From Rhodomicrobium sp. Az07 (GTDB taxonomy: Bacteria > Pseudomonadota > Alphaproteobacteria > Rhizobiales > Rhodomicrobiaceae), in contig NZ_JAHFZG010000010.1 in the NCBI RefSeq assembly GCF_018619475.1, positions 1-64,000 on the forward strand: a stretch of DNA of 64,000 nt. The letters are read 5' to 3'. The translations under genes and the position numbers were made by a program. Under the pieces are notes generated by a model, which saw nothing but the letters and a program-made list of their open reading frames with translations, was not told where the DNA came from and searched no databases. Shown in pieces: positions 44,498 to 53,531 of this stretch (its first letter is position 1; each line of letters begins with the position of its first letter).

Positions 44498-44571
44498 TAG
44501 CGGTCCCGTTTCGACATTTGCATCCGGTTGCTGCATCCTCGCGAGCAAATGCCGAAATGATGAGACCGCTA
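44498..44571. repeat. 74-base palindromic repeat, copy 1
   Basis: Arms from TAGCGGTC...CGACATTTGC (44498-44521) and GCAAATGCCG...GACCGCTA (44545-44571) flank a loop with CCGGTTGCTGC. Read in this direction it aligns with the reverse complement of the next palindrome, including the loop. The two are diverged copies of one element in opposite orientation. Confidence 0.75.
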
Positions 44572-44588
44572 ACAACTCTATGATTGTC

Positions 44589-44659
44589 GTGGAGCTTCGT
44601 ATTTGACATTTGAGAGAGCGCTCGCAACAACCGGGGCTCAAATGTCAAATTCGCTCCAC
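44589..44659. repeat. 71-base palindromic repeat, copy 2, upstream of argH
   Basis: Arms GTGGAGC...ATTTGACATTTGAG (44589-44614) and CTCAAATGTCAAAT..GCTCCAC (44637-44659) flank a loop whose reverse complement begins CCGGTTGTTGCG. It ends 16 bases before the argH ATG, so its hairpin could affect argH translation. It is the inverse-orientation relative of the repeat at 44498. Confidence 0.8.
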
Positions 44660-44675
44660 GAGGCGAATGACAGCG

Positions 44676-46073
44676 ATGGCCAATAAAATGTGGGGCGGGC
44701 GCTTCGAGACAAAGCCCGCCGAAATCATGGAGGAAATCAACGCCTCCATCTCGTTTGACCAGCGGCTCCATGCGGAAGACATCCGCGCTTCGCAGGCGCA
44801 CGCAACAATGCTCGGCGCATGCGGGATCGTGACGCCGGAGGAGGCCGACGCCATCGTCGCGGGCCTCGATGCGGTGCGCGAGGAAATCGAGGGTGGGCGC
44901 TTCGAATTTCGCCGCGAATATGAAGACATCCACATGGCCGTTGAGGCGCGGCTGAAGGATCTCATCGGCTCCGTCGCTGGCAAGCTGCACACCGGACGCT
45001 CGCGCAACGACCAGGTGGCGACCGATTTCCGGCTATATATCCGCGGCGCGATAGACCACCTCGACGAGCAACTTGCCGCGCTCCAGCTCGCGCTTGCGAC
45101 GAAGGCCAACACTTACGCTGCGACCATCATGCCGGGCTTCACGCATATGCAGGTGGCGCAGCCCGTCACGTTCGGCCATCACTGCCTCGCCTATGTCGAG
45201 ATGCTGGACCGCGACCGGGGCCGCTTCGCCGACGCCAGAAAGCGCGTGAATGAATGCCCCCTCGGCGCAGCCGCGCTCGCGGGCACGTCCTTCCCCATCG
45301 ACCGGCTCATGACGGCGTCGGCCCTCGGCTTCGAGCGCCCGCTCGCGAACTCGCTCGACGCGGTGTCCTCGCGCGACTTCGCGCTCGAAACGCTCGCCGC
45401 CGCCGCGATCTGCGCCACGCACCTTTCGCGCCTGTCGGAAGAGATCGTCGTCTGGTTCAGCGCTGGCTTTCGGTTCATCACGCTGTCCGACCGCTTCACT
45501 ACCGGCTCGTCGATCATGCCGCAAAAGCGCAACCCCGACGCCGCCGAACTCGTCCGCGCGAAAGTGGGCCGCATCGCGGGCGCGTTCGTCTCCCTGCTGA
45601 CAGTGATGAAGGGGCTGCCGCTCGCCTATTCCAAGGACATGCAGGAAGACAAGGAAGCCGTGTTCCTCGCCATCGACGCGCTGTCCCTCGGCCTCGCCGC
45701 GATGACGGGCATGATCGAGGACATGGAGCCGGTGCCCGAGCATATGCGCGCGGCCGCCGGGCAGGGCTTTTCGACCGCGACCGACCTTGCGGACTGGCTC
45801 GTGCTGCACGCGCAGCTTCCCTTCCGCGAGGCCCATCACGTCACCGGCCGCATCGTGAAGCACGCCGAAAATCTGGGCGTCGATCTGCATGAGGTGCCGC
45901 TGAAGGATATGCAGGCCGTCGAGCCGCGTATCACGGAGCGCATTTTCGACGTGCTGAACGTGGATAAATCGGTAGAAAGCCGCCGCAGCTTTGGAGGCAC
46001 AGCGCCGCAAAATGTGAAGGCGGCGGCTGAAATCTGGCTGAAGAAGCTGGAACCCGCCGGAACTTCGCGCTAA
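44676..46073 (+). CDS. argH: Argininosuccinate lyase
   Basis: A 465-residue enzyme of the fumarase/aspartase superfamily, the last step of arginine synthesis (argininosuccinate to arginine and fumarate). Conserved parts are [52 protein letters not shown] and the signature [12 protein letters not shown] with the mobile catalytic Ser. The ATG at 44676 is nine bases from GAGG; another ATG nine bases upstream is possible. Downstream are a small lipoprotein gene and lysA, the conserved alphaproteobacterial order. Confidence 0.96.
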   Translation: MANKMWGGRFETKPAEIMEEINASISFDQRLHAEDIRASQAHATMLGACGIVTPEEADAIVAGLDAVREEIEGGRFEFRREYEDIHMAVEARLKDLIGSVAGKLHTGRSRNDQVATDFRLYIRGAIDHLDEQLAALQLALATKANTYAATIMPGFTHMQVAQPVTFGHHCLAYVEMLDRDRGRFADARKRVNECPLGAAALAGTSFPIDRLMTASALGFERPLANSLDAVSSRDFALETLAAAAICATHLSRLSEEIVVWFSAGFRFITLSDRFTTGSSIMPQKRNPDAAELVRAKVGRIAGAFVSLLTVMKGLPLAYSKDMQEDKEAVFLAIDALSLGLAAMTGMIEDMEPVPEHMRAAAGQGFSTATDLADWLVLHAQLPFREAHHVTGRIVKHAENLGVDLHEVPLKDMQAVEPRITERIFDVLNVDKSVESRRSFGGTAPQNVKAAAEIWLKKLEPAGTSR

Positions 46074-46199
46074 AGACGGGCTAGGGATCGCGTGGCTGAG
46101 AGACTGCGGGCGGCGTCGTTCGTTTGCCCGCAGCGATGCACGCGAGGCGAGGCTTGGTCAAGCTTCGGCATAAGCTTCGGGCGCGGTGACGGGGATACG

Positions 46200-46373
46200 A
46201 TGACTGGCTTAAGTCGCAATCTGGTACTTGCTTTCGTGCTCGCGCTTGGGCTGTCGGCCTGCGGCAAGAGGAGCGACCTTCAACGTCCGTTGCCGCCGCC
46301 GGACGTGCCGAAGGACGCAAAAGGCAAGGCGGACCCGGATCGGCCCTTCATTCTGGACCCGCTTGTGCGTTAA
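46200..46373 (+). CDS. Small LptM/LppL-type lipoprotein
   Basis: A 57-residue lipoprotein with a signal (NLVLAFVLALGLSAC, lipobox LSAC) and then a short Lys/Pro-rich tail (GKRSDLQRPLPPPD). This matches the tiny lipoprotein regularly encoded between argH and lysA in proteobacteria. The enterobacterial form, LptM (YifL), aids assembly of the LptD lipopolysaccharide translocon. Equivalence here rests on size and position. It starts 126 bases after argH and ends 9 bases before lysA. Confidence 0.85.
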   Translation: MTGLSRNLVLAFVLALGLSACGKRSDLQRPLPPPDVPKDAKGKADPDRPFILDPLVR

Positions 46374-46382
46374 ACTCGCGTC

Positions 46383-47651
46383 ATGCATCATTTTTCCTAC
46401 AAGAACGGCATCCTTCATGCCGAGGGTGTCGCTCTCGACGCACTTGCTCGCGATGTCGGCACGCCGTTTTACTGCTACTCCACCGCCACGATAGAGCGCC
46501 ATTACCGCGTGTTCGCCGACGCCTTCACCGGTCAGGATGCGCTCGTCTGCTACGCCATCAAGGCCAACTCGAACGTGTCGGTGATCCGCACGCTGGCGAA
46601 GCTCGGCTCCGGCGCGGATGTGGTTTCCGAGGGCGAGATCCGGCGCGCGCTTGCGGCGGGCATCCCTGCGGAAAAGATCGTGTTCTCCGGTGTCGGCAAG
46701 ACGCAAGCCGAAATGGCGTTCGCGCTCGACGCGGGCATTTACGGCTTCAACGTCGAGAGCGAGGCCGAGCTTCGCGCGCTGTCGCAGGTTGCGAGCGAGC
46801 GCGGCAAGACGGCGCGCATCGCGTTCCGCATCAACCCCGACGTCGATGCCAAGACGCACGCCAAGATTTCCACCGGCAAGTCCGAGCACAAATTCGGCGT
46901 GAGCTGGCGCGATGCGCGCGCGCTTTACGCCCTCGCCCGCGACCTGCCGGGCCTCGACGTGGCAGGCGTGCATATGCACATCGGCAGCCAGATCACCGAG
47001 ATGGAGCCGTTCCGCGACGCCTTCGACCTGATGGCGAACCTCGTGGAAGACCTTCGCGCCGACGGCCACACGATTTCCTACGTCAATCTCGGCGGCGGTC
47101 TCGGCATCCCCTATCGCTGGGATCAGGAAGTTCCGCCTCTGCCGAGCGACTATGCCGAAATCGTGATCGGCTTGTCGAACCGGCTCGGCGCAAAGCTGCT
47201 GTTCGAGCCGGGGCGGATCATCGTCGGCAATGCAGGCATCCTCGGCACGAGGGTCATCTATTCGAAGCAGAGCGGCGAAAAGCGCTTCGTCATCGTGGAC
47301 GCGGGCATGAACGACCTTGTGCGCCCGACGCTTTACGACGCCTATCACGACATCTGGCCCGTGAGCGAAGCGCAGCGGAACGCCTGCGCCGGCCGCGCCG
47401 ATGTCGTCGGGCCGGTGTGCGAGACGGGCGACTTCCTCGCGAAGGACCGCGACATGGCGGAGCTTGCGCCGGGCGATCTCGTCGCGGTGATGACGGCGGG
47501 CGCTTACGGCGCGGCGCAGTCGTCGACGTACAACACGCGGCGGCTCGTCCCCGAGGTGCTGGTGAACGGCGCGGATTACGCCGTGGTGCGTCCGCGCCCG
47601 AGCTATGACGACATGCTGCGCGCCGAGCCTCTCGCGGGCTGGCTGAAATGA
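46383..47651 (+). CDS. lysA: Diaminopimelate decarboxylase
   Basis: A 422-residue fold-type III PLP enzyme that makes lysine from meso-diaminopimelate. The PLP lysine is in CYAIKANSN (about residue 60). Other sites are HMHIGSQI, NLGGGLGIPY, ETGDFL with the substrate-contact Cys in GPVCETGD and GAYGAAQSSTYNTR near the end. Length is normal. It follows the small lipoprotein gene directly. A convergent ATP-grasp gene ends six bases beyond. Confidence 0.96.
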   Translation: MHHFSYKNGILHAEGVALDALARDVGTPFYCYSTATIERHYRVFADAFTGQDALVCYAIKANSNVSVIRTLAKLGSGADVVSEGEIRRALAAGIPAEKIVFSGVGKTQAEMAFALDAGIYGFNVESEAELRALSQVASERGKTARIAFRINPDVDAKTHAKISTGKSEHKFGVSWRDARALYALARDLPGLDVAGVHMHIGSQITEMEPFRDAFDLMANLVEDLRADGHTISYVNLGGGLGIPYRWDQEVPPLPSDYAEIVIGLSNRLGAKLLFEPGRIIVGNAGILGTRVIYSKQSGEKRFVIVDAGMNDLVRPTLYDAYHDIWPVSEAQRNACAGRADVVGPVCETGDFLAKDRDMAELAPGDLVAVMTAGAYGAAQSSTYNTRRLVPEVLVNGADYAVVRPRPSYDDMLRAEPLAGWLK

Positions 47652-47657
47652 CCCGCG

Positions 47658-48713
47658 TCACCCCACTGGCGCAACGCCCTGCCGCTGGAGGCTGTACTCG
47701 ATCACATGACCGAGCACGTCGGCTTGGTTTAGCCCGTGCTGCGCCGCCGCGAGGCAGATCGATCCGCTGCGCCCGATATGGCAGCAGATGTTGAATTCGA
47801 GGAAGACGCGCCGCCCCGTCTCGGGATCGAAGCGGTAATCCATGCGGAAATAATCCATCGGCCCGGCGGCGCGCCAGAGCGTGGCGGCATCCTCGCAAAG
47901 CGCCGCCTCCACGCCGCCCGCCTCGAACACCTCATAGCCGAGCGGATCGCTGCGCTTCAGGTCTTCGGTGATGATGCCGCCCGCCTTGTCCGAGCGCGGA
48001 CGCACCACGCCCAGCACGAGCGGACCGCTCGCGCTGCCGAGCGACGGCACGGTGATGTCGATGCCGGGCGCGTAAGCCTCGACGAGCACCGCCATGCCCC
48101 GCGCCATGAGCTTCGCCGCCACGCGCGCCGCGCCCGCCCAATCGTCCTGAATCGACTCGGCGCTGATGCCCTCCGAGGCCGCGCCGAAGCGCTGCTTGAC
48201 GAAATAAGGGCCGGGGAAGCCTGGCGGCGTGGCAAGCGCGGCTTCGTCGGCATAGACCGCGCCTTCCGAAACCGGAATGCCGATGGCCTTCGCGGCGAGC
48301 TTCGCAAGCCACTTGTCCTCGGCGAGTGCGCGAATGTTCGGCCGCGCGCCGACATAGGGGATGCGCAGATATTCGCAGAGCGAAGGGATGAACACTTCCG
48401 GGTTGTTGATCGGCATGCGGTTGTAGAGCGAGAAGACGATATCTGTCTCGCCCTTCGCGGCAAGGAGGGCAAGCGGCTCGTTCGCGGTGCGGACGCGATA
48501 GCCGATGTCGCGCAATGTGCGGAACACGCGCGCGTAATAGCCCGGATAGCCGCCATCGCCTTCGAAGCCGCGCTCGGCATAATCCGGCTCAAGCGGGACG
48601 TGGCGCGCGATGAAAAGAATGCGCGTGGACGGCGTCGCCGGGGCGACGAGGAGGTTTTGGGAAATCGAAGGACGCATGGACGGCTGCATGGACGGCTGCA
48701 TGGACGGCTCCAT
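47658..48713 (-). CDS. ATP-grasp D-alanine-D-alanine ligase-like protein
   Basis: About 351 residues. There is a pre-ATP-grasp region (RILFIARHVPLEPDYAERG, VFSLYNRMPINNPEVFIPSL) and an ATP-grasp domain (GPYFVKQRFGAASEGISAES, then a late ExN metal motif in FLEFNICCHIG). It resembles D-Ala-D-Ala ligases but is not in the mur-fts cluster, so it may ligate another amino acid or peptide. The N-terminus carries a short in-frame repeat (MEPS-MQPS-MQPS-MRPS) encoded by 12-base tandem copies at 48677-48713; the true start could be any of these ATGs. Confidence 0.8.
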   Translation of the reverse strand: MEPSMQPSMQPSMRPSISQNLLVAPATPSTRILFIARHVPLEPDYAERGFEGDGGYPGYYARVFRTLRDIGYRVRTANEPLALLAAKGETDIVFSLYNRMPINNPEVFIPSLCEYLRIPYVGARPNIRALAEDKWLAKLAAKAIGIPVSEGAVYADEAALATPPGFPGPYFVKQRFGAASEGISAESIQDDWAGAARVAAKLMARGMAVLVEAYAPGIDITVPSLGSASGPLVLGVVRPRSDKAGGIITEDLKRSDPLGYEVFEAGGVEAALCEDAATLWRAAGPMDYFRMDYRFDPETGRRVFLEFNICCHIGRSGSICLAAAQHGLNQADVLGHVIEYSLQRQGVAPVG

Positions 48714-48889
48714 TCGGATCGACCTGCCTTGAATATGCGGCCGAAGGCAGACAATCGATTCGGTCAGAAAATAATCTGTTTCATGATAATTCACATGCAC
48801 AGGGAAGATTATCGGCTCCGGCTTGGTGAGCATTTCTGTCGCGGAGCCAGTGCCGCTTTGGCGGATAACGCCCGAGGGCGGCGGGCTCA

Positions 48890-49288
48890 TCAGTCGCTTT
48901 CGAACTGCCAGGCTTCCTTGATCGCCGGATGCACGATGCTCGAATGGACCGCCAGCAGGATGAGCTTCGCGTCGAGGCTTTCCTCGTCGGCGAGCGCGGC
49001 CTCGATCCGGCGTTCCGCATCGCTTGCCGCTTGCTCCCCATTCGCCACGGTGAACCCGTCCGCGCCGAGCGCGCAATAGCCGAGAAGCTCCGCCGCATGG
49101 CGATAGTCGGGCTCGCGAGGATCCTCCGCGTGCGCGTCCATCAGGAGCGTGACGACCGTCAGCTTCACGGCTTCCGGCACGAGGTTGGGATGGAGGTCGA
49201 CGGCTCGCAACGCCTTGTCGAGCGTGCGCAGGCTTTCGGATCGTCCGAAGCGGCCGAAAACGCCGAGGAAAGGTCTGCTTCGCGCCAT
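48890..49288 (-). CDS. Conserved-looking hypothetical protein (possibly TerB-like)
   Basis: A 132-residue all-helical cytosolic protein. The stretch LVPEAVKLTVVTLLMDAHAEDP followed by ERRIEAALADEESLDAKLILLAVHSSIV hints at a TerB-like helical fold, but acidic metal positions are not clear. A CACGGGAA site precedes the ATG. It lies upstream of, and on the same strand as, the ATP-grasp gene (176 bases apart) and divergent from the permease pair. Function unknown. Confidence 0.65.
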   Translation of the reverse strand: MARSRPFLGVFGRFGRSESLRTLDKALRAVDLHPNLVPEAVKLTVVTLLMDAHAEDPREPDYRHAAELLGYCALGADGFTVANGEQAASDAERRIEAALADEESLDAKLILLAVHSSIVHPAIKEAWQFESD

Positions 49289-49481
49289 GGTTTCCCGTGC
49301 CTTTCGCGATTGCGCCGAGGGGCGCTCGCTGATTTCGTGCCATCGATTGAAGCGGTCTTCAAGCGCGATGCGCCCGCGGGGTCGCTTCTAACGCAAATGC
49401 TTGTGATTGCCGTGCCGCCGCTTGCCGGGCGCAAGGCTTCGCGCTTAAGCTTTCTTCGGTTCGTGCGAAGCGGGGAGCGGC

Positions 49482-50177
49482 TTGGACGGGGTCATCTGGG
49501 AATGGAGCGGCGCGCTCGCCGAGGGCACGGCCATAACGGTCGGCCTCGCGCTGGCGACGCTTCCCTTCGGGCTCGCGCTGGGGCTTGTGGCGGCGCTGGC
49601 CAAAACCTCGCATATCGCCGCCGTGCGCGGCCTCGCGGAAGCCTACACCACCATCTTTCGCGCGCTGCCTGAGCTTCTCACGCTGCTTCTCATCTATTTC
49701 GGCGGCCAGATCCTGCTTCAGAAGATCGCAGCGGCGACGGGCCTGCCGGTCGATGTGCAGGTTTCGCCGTTCGTGGCCGGTCTCGTGGCGCTCGCGCTCG
49801 TATTCGGCGCCTATTCGAGCGAGGTCATTCTATCCGCGCTCAAGGCCGTCGAGCGCGGCCAGATCGAAGCCGCGCGCAGTTTCGGCATGTCGCCGCGTCA
49901 GGTTTTTCGCCGCGTTCGGCTGCCGCAGATGCTGCGCTTCGCGCTGCCCGGCCTCGGCAATAACTGGCTCGTGCTGCTCAAGGACACGTCGCTCGTCTCG
50001 GTCATAGCGCTGAACGATCTCTTGCGCGAAACCACCATCGCGGTGCAGGCCACGCGCGAGCCGTTCAAATTCTACGCCGTGGCCTGCGCGATCTACCTCG
50101 CCATGACGGCGCTTTCGACGCTCGCGATCGCAAGGGCCGAACGCGCGGCGGGGCGCGGCTATCGGGTGGCTCGATGA
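49482..50177 (+). CDS. Polar amino acid ABC transporter permease (HisQ/ArtQ type)
   Basis: A 231-residue permease with about five helices and the family EAA loop (SALKAVERGQIEAARSFGMSP). The opening ALAEGTAITVGLALATLPFG and LGNNWLVLLKDTSLVSVIAL near the end match HisQ/NocQ-type subunits. It starts at a TTG after GCGGGGAG, with no ATG available. It overlaps the second permease by four bases (ATGA). It should import a polar amino acid or opine, but the binding protein and ATPase are not nearby. Confidence 0.9.
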   Translation: MDGVIWEWSGALAEGTAITVGLALATLPFGLALGLVAALAKTSHIAAVRGLAEAYTTIFRALPELLTLLLIYFGGQILLQKIAAATGLPVDVQVSPFVAGLVALALVFGAYSSEVILSALKAVERGQIEAARSFGMSPRQVFRRVRLPQMLRFALPGLGNNWLVLLKDTSLVSVIALNDLLRETTIAVQATREPFKFYAVACAIYLAMTALSTLAIARAERAAGRGYRVAR

Positions 50178-50863
50178 TCAACTGGTCCCTTTTCGAGCGC
50201 TTCGGCCCGCGCATGCTGGAGGGCTTCGCCGTCACGCTGGAGCTTGCCTTCGGCTCGGTGCTGCTCGGCCTGTTGATCGCTGTGCCGGTGGCGCTCGGGC
50301 GGGCCTATGGCGGGCGGGCGCTTTCGGGCGCGCTGTTCGGCTACACCTATGTGATGCGCGGCACACCGCTCCTCGCGCAGCTCTTTCTCATCTATTACGG
50401 CTCGGCGCAGTTTCAGGCGAGCCTCGACGCGGCGGGGATCTGGTGGCTGTTCCGCGATCCGTTTTACTGCTCGCTCCTGACCTTCACGCTGAACACCGCC
50501 GCCTATCAGGCGGAAATCCTCGCCGGTGCCGTGCGCGCCGTGCCGCGCGGGCAGGTGGAAGCCGCGAAGGCCGCCGCGATGTCGCCCGCGCTGGTCGCAC
50601 GCCGCATCGTTCTGCCGCAGGCCGCGCGGCTCGCGCTGCGCCCCCTCGGCAACGAACTGATCCTCATGGTGAAGGCGAGCGCGCTGGCAAGCGTCGTCAC
50701 CGTGTACGATCTGCTGGCGACGGCAAAGCTGGCGTTCCAGCGCACCTACGACTTTCAGGCCTATATTGCGGCGGCGCTCGTCTATGTGCTCACGGTGGAG
50801 ATCATCCGCCGCGTTTGGAACGTGCTCGACAGGCGGCTGAACCGTCACCTCAGCCGGGCGTGA
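50174..50863 (+). CDS. Polar amino acid ABC transporter permease (HisM/ArtM type)
   Basis: A 229-residue permease with MLEGFAVTLELAFGSVLLG, RGTPLLAQLFLIYYG, the EAA loop AVRAVPRGQVEAAKAAAMSP and LGNELILMVKASALASVVTV. These features pair it with the preceding HisQ-like subunit as the membrane heterodimer of a type I importer. It is translationally coupled to its partner. No ATPase follows; the next gene is an unrelated membrane protein 196 bases away. Confidence 0.9.
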   Translation: MINWSLFERFGPRMLEGFAVTLELAFGSVLLGLLIAVPVALGRAYGGRALSGALFGYTYVMRGTPLLAQLFLIYYGSAQFQASLDAAGIWWLFRDPFYCSLLTFTLNTAAYQAEILAGAVRAVPRGQVEAAKAAAMSPALVARRIVLPQAARLALRPLGNELILMVKASALASVVTVYDLLATAKLAFQRTYDFQAYIAAALVYVLTVEIIRRVWNVLDRRLNRHLSRA

Positions 50864-51059
50864 CGGCGGCGACGCGTTTGGCCGGGCGACCTGTGCAAGG
50901 GCCTTACGCCGAAGCGCGGTGACGGTTATGGTTGCGATGGCGATTCGAAATGCGCCGCGGCCTCCGTCGACGGACGATTGACGCTCGAACGGATTTCAGC
51001 GGTGGGCAAGCGCAGCGAAGGACGAGTCGCCGCTCAAGAAGGTGGGCTTGAGGGTTCCG

Positions 51060-51848
51060 ATGCGGGTCTGGCTGAAAGCGATCTTATTATTCGGCCTGAT
51101 GGTCGCGACGCCCTTCGCCATTCAGGCGATGATCGGCCGCCCGCCGCGCTGGGTGGACGAAGCTCCCTATATTCCGATGGCGGACTACATCCCGAGCGAC
51201 CAGACGCTGATTTATGTCGTCGGCGTTATCGGGGCGATAGCCGTCATCTTCAACTTCCTTTTTTACAGGACCGGGCTTGACGAAATTCAAGGCTGGCTCA
51301 AGCTCGCCGAGCGGGAGATGAACGTCATCCTGAAGGGCGTGGACGCAAGCAGCGGCAAGGGAAGAGCGGCGGATCGCATCGGTTGGTGGAACGACATCAC
51401 CAGCAAAAGCCCCTTCTCGGAAACGCCCGACGAAATCTTCAAGCTGAACGAAAAGGATGCGGCGAACAGAGGCGCGCCCGGCGGCAAGGCGCAAATCACG
51501 GCGATCCTGCTGCGCGAAATTTACGACGGCGACATCGAACTCGCGCAAGCGAAGATCGAGGCGGAAATGATCGCCAACAACGGCAACCCGCCCTTCGTCG
51601 TCGCCGGTTTGCGCAACATCCTCGGGCTGGACGAATATCTCGCGGCTCGCAATCAGTGGATTGCGAGCAACGCCAATCCGAAGCCGCCTCCTCCTCGTTT
51701 CAGGGATTTCGGCGTCACATGGTGGTCTCTTGTGCTCGCCGTGCGCCTCGGCGGCTTCCCGCGCGACATTGCGATGACAACGGGCAAGGATCCCAACAAG
51801 ACGATTGTAAAGAACCGCGCGGCATTGGAATTGCTCACCCGCGTGTAG
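51060..51848 (+). CDS. Hypothetical membrane protein
   Basis: A 262-residue protein with two predicted membrane helices close to the N-terminus (about 4-22 and 50-70, LIYVVGVIGAIAVIFNFLFY). A soluble domain of about 190 residues follows and is charged and partly helical (LKLAEREMNVILKG, DGDIELAQAKIEAEM). The ATG at 51060 follows a GAGGG site. I recognise no family. It converges on gltX, 18 bases between stops. Confidence 0.68.
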   Translation: MRVWLKAILLFGLMVATPFAIQAMIGRPPRWVDEAPYIPMADYIPSDQTLIYVVGVIGAIAVIFNFLFYRTGLDEIQGWLKLAEREMNVILKGVDASSGKGRAADRIGWWNDITSKSPFSETPDEIFKLNEKDAANRGAPGGKAQITAILLREIYDGDIELAQAKIEAEMIANNGNPPFVVAGLRNILGLDEYLAARNQWIASNANPKPPPPRFRDFGVTWWSLVLAVRLGGFPRDIAMTTGKDPNKTIVKNRAALELLTRV

Positions 51849-51866
51849 GTTGACGATTGCCCCGCG

Positions 51867-53366
51867 TCAGGCGGCCTGATCGGCGATGCGGGCAAGCGCC
51901 TCCTCGCGGCCGAGCACGGCAAGCACGTCGAACACCGGCGGCGACACTGTGCGGCCCGTGGCTGCGGCGCGGAGCGGTTGCGCGATGTTGCCGAGCTTCG
52001 CGCCGGTTTCGTGCGTATAGGCGCGCGTAGCCGCTTCGAGCGAGGCCGCGTCCCACGTTTCGAGGGCGGCGAAGCGCTCATGCAGCGCGGTGAGGTGCTT
52101 GCGGGCGTCGTCGCCGAGAACTTTCGCGGCTTTTTCATCCACATCGAGTGGACGCGGTACGAACAGGTAGCGCGCGGCAACGAGCAGTTCGACAAGCGAT
52201 TTCGCGCGCTCCTTCAGCCCCGGCATTGACCGTTCGAGTTTTTGCCAGCCCGCCTCGTCGATGCGTCCGGCGAATTCTTTCGCGGCTTCCACGTCCGGCG
52301 CGATCGTCTTGATCTGACGCACAAGCTCGGCATCCGGCGTGTTGCGGATGTAGACGCCGTTCAGGTTTTCGAGCTTGGCGAAGTCGAAGCGCGAGGGCGA
52401 GCGGCCGATGGCGTCGAGGTCGAACCAGTCGGCGGCCTGCGCGGTGGTGAAAATCTCGTCGTCGCCATGGCCCCAGCCCAGCCGCGCGAGGTAGTTGCGC
52501 ATCGCGTCGGGCAGATAGCCCATCGCGCGGTAAGCATCGACGCCGAGCGCGCCGTGACGCTTCGACAGCTTCGCACCGTCCGGCCCGTGGATCAGCGGGA
52601 TATGCGCGAAGGCCGGCACGTCCCAGCCCATGGCGTTGTAAAGCTGCGTCTGACGCGCGGCGTTGGTCAGGTGGTCGTCGCCGCGAATGACGTGCGTGAT
52701 GCCCATGTCGTGGTCGTCCACCACCACGGCCAGCATATAGGTCGGCGTGCCGTCCGAGCGCAGCAGAACCATGTCGTCGAGGTCTTTGTTCGCCCATTGC
52801 ACGCGGCCCTGCACCTGATCCTCGACCACGGTTTCGCCCTCGCGCGGCGCCTTCAGCCGGATTACGAACGGCGCATCGGGCGCGGGCGGCGTCTTGCCGT
52901 CGCGATAAGGCGAGCTGAAAACCCTGGGCTTCGCCGCAAGCGCAGCTTCGAACCGCGCGATCTCGTCGGCTTGCGCACCTGCCTTCTTCGCGTCGGAGAG
53001 CGCCTTGCGAGCCGCGTCGGCCTCCGCGCGGTAGGCTTCGAGTTCCTCGGGCGTCGAGTAGCAGCGATAGGCGTTGCCGCTTTCCAGAAGCTGATACGCG
53101 ACTTCCTTGTGCCGATCCGCGCGCGCGAACTGGAACACCGGCTCGCCCTCCCAGTCGAGGCCGAGCCACTGCAAGCCGTCGAGGATCGCCGCGATGGCCG
53201 CATCCGTCGAGCGCGCGCGGTCCGTATCCTCGATGCGCAGCAGAAACCGCCCGCCCGTGTGCTTTGCATAAAGCCAGTTGAACAGCGCGGTGCGCGCGCC
53301 GCCGATATGCAGGAAGCCGGTGGGTGATGGGGCAAAGCGTGTCACCACGCCGGATGCGGACGCCAT
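51867..53366 (-). CDS. gltX: Glutamate--tRNA ligase
   Basis: A 499-residue class I aminoacyl-tRNA synthetase. The HIGH-type motif is [15 protein letters not shown] (near residue 20) and the KMSKS-type loop is [11 protein letters not shown] (about 256-266). The helical anticodon-binding half follows. The ATG at 53366 follows GGAAGG; the open frame continues far upstream across the comEC gene but that part is not coding. It is divergent from comEC. Many alphaproteobacteria carry two GltX copies, one discriminating for tRNA-Gln; which one this is cannot be told here. Confidence 0.95.
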   Translation of the reverse strand: MASASGVVTRFAPSPTGFLHIGGARTALFNWLYAKHTGGRFLLRIEDTDRARSTDAAIAAILDGLQWLGLDWEGEPVFQFARADRHKEVAYQLLESGNAYRCYSTPEELEAYRAEADAARKALSDAKKAGAQADEIARFEAALAAKPRVFSSPYRDGKTPPAPDAPFVIRLKAPREGETVVEDQVQGRVQWANKDLDDMVLLRSDGTPTYMLAVVVDDHDMGITHVIRGDDHLTNAARQTQLYNAMGWDVPAFAHIPLIHGPDGAKLSKRHGALGVDAYRAMGYLPDAMRNYLARLGWGHGDDEIFTTAQAADWFDLDAIGRSPSRFDFAKLENLNGVYIRNTPDAELVRQIKTIAPDVEAAKEFAGRIDEAGWQKLERSMPGLKERAKSLVELLVAARYLFVPRPLDVDEKAAKVLGDDARKHLTALHERFAALETWDAASLEAATRAYTHETGAKLGNIAQPLRAAATGRTVSPPVFDVLAVLGREEALARIADQAA

Positions 53367-53531
53367 GGGAAACCTTCCATTTCGCGGATTGGGATCGTTG
53401 GCAGCGATGTAGCACGACGGCGAGCGGATTGGTAGCGCACGCGAGGTGGTGCGGGGGCGCTCGTCGTCAACCATTCCTGTGGACATTCTTGCCACCGAGC
53501 GCTGTAAGATGTGCCGAAAGGGCAATAATGG

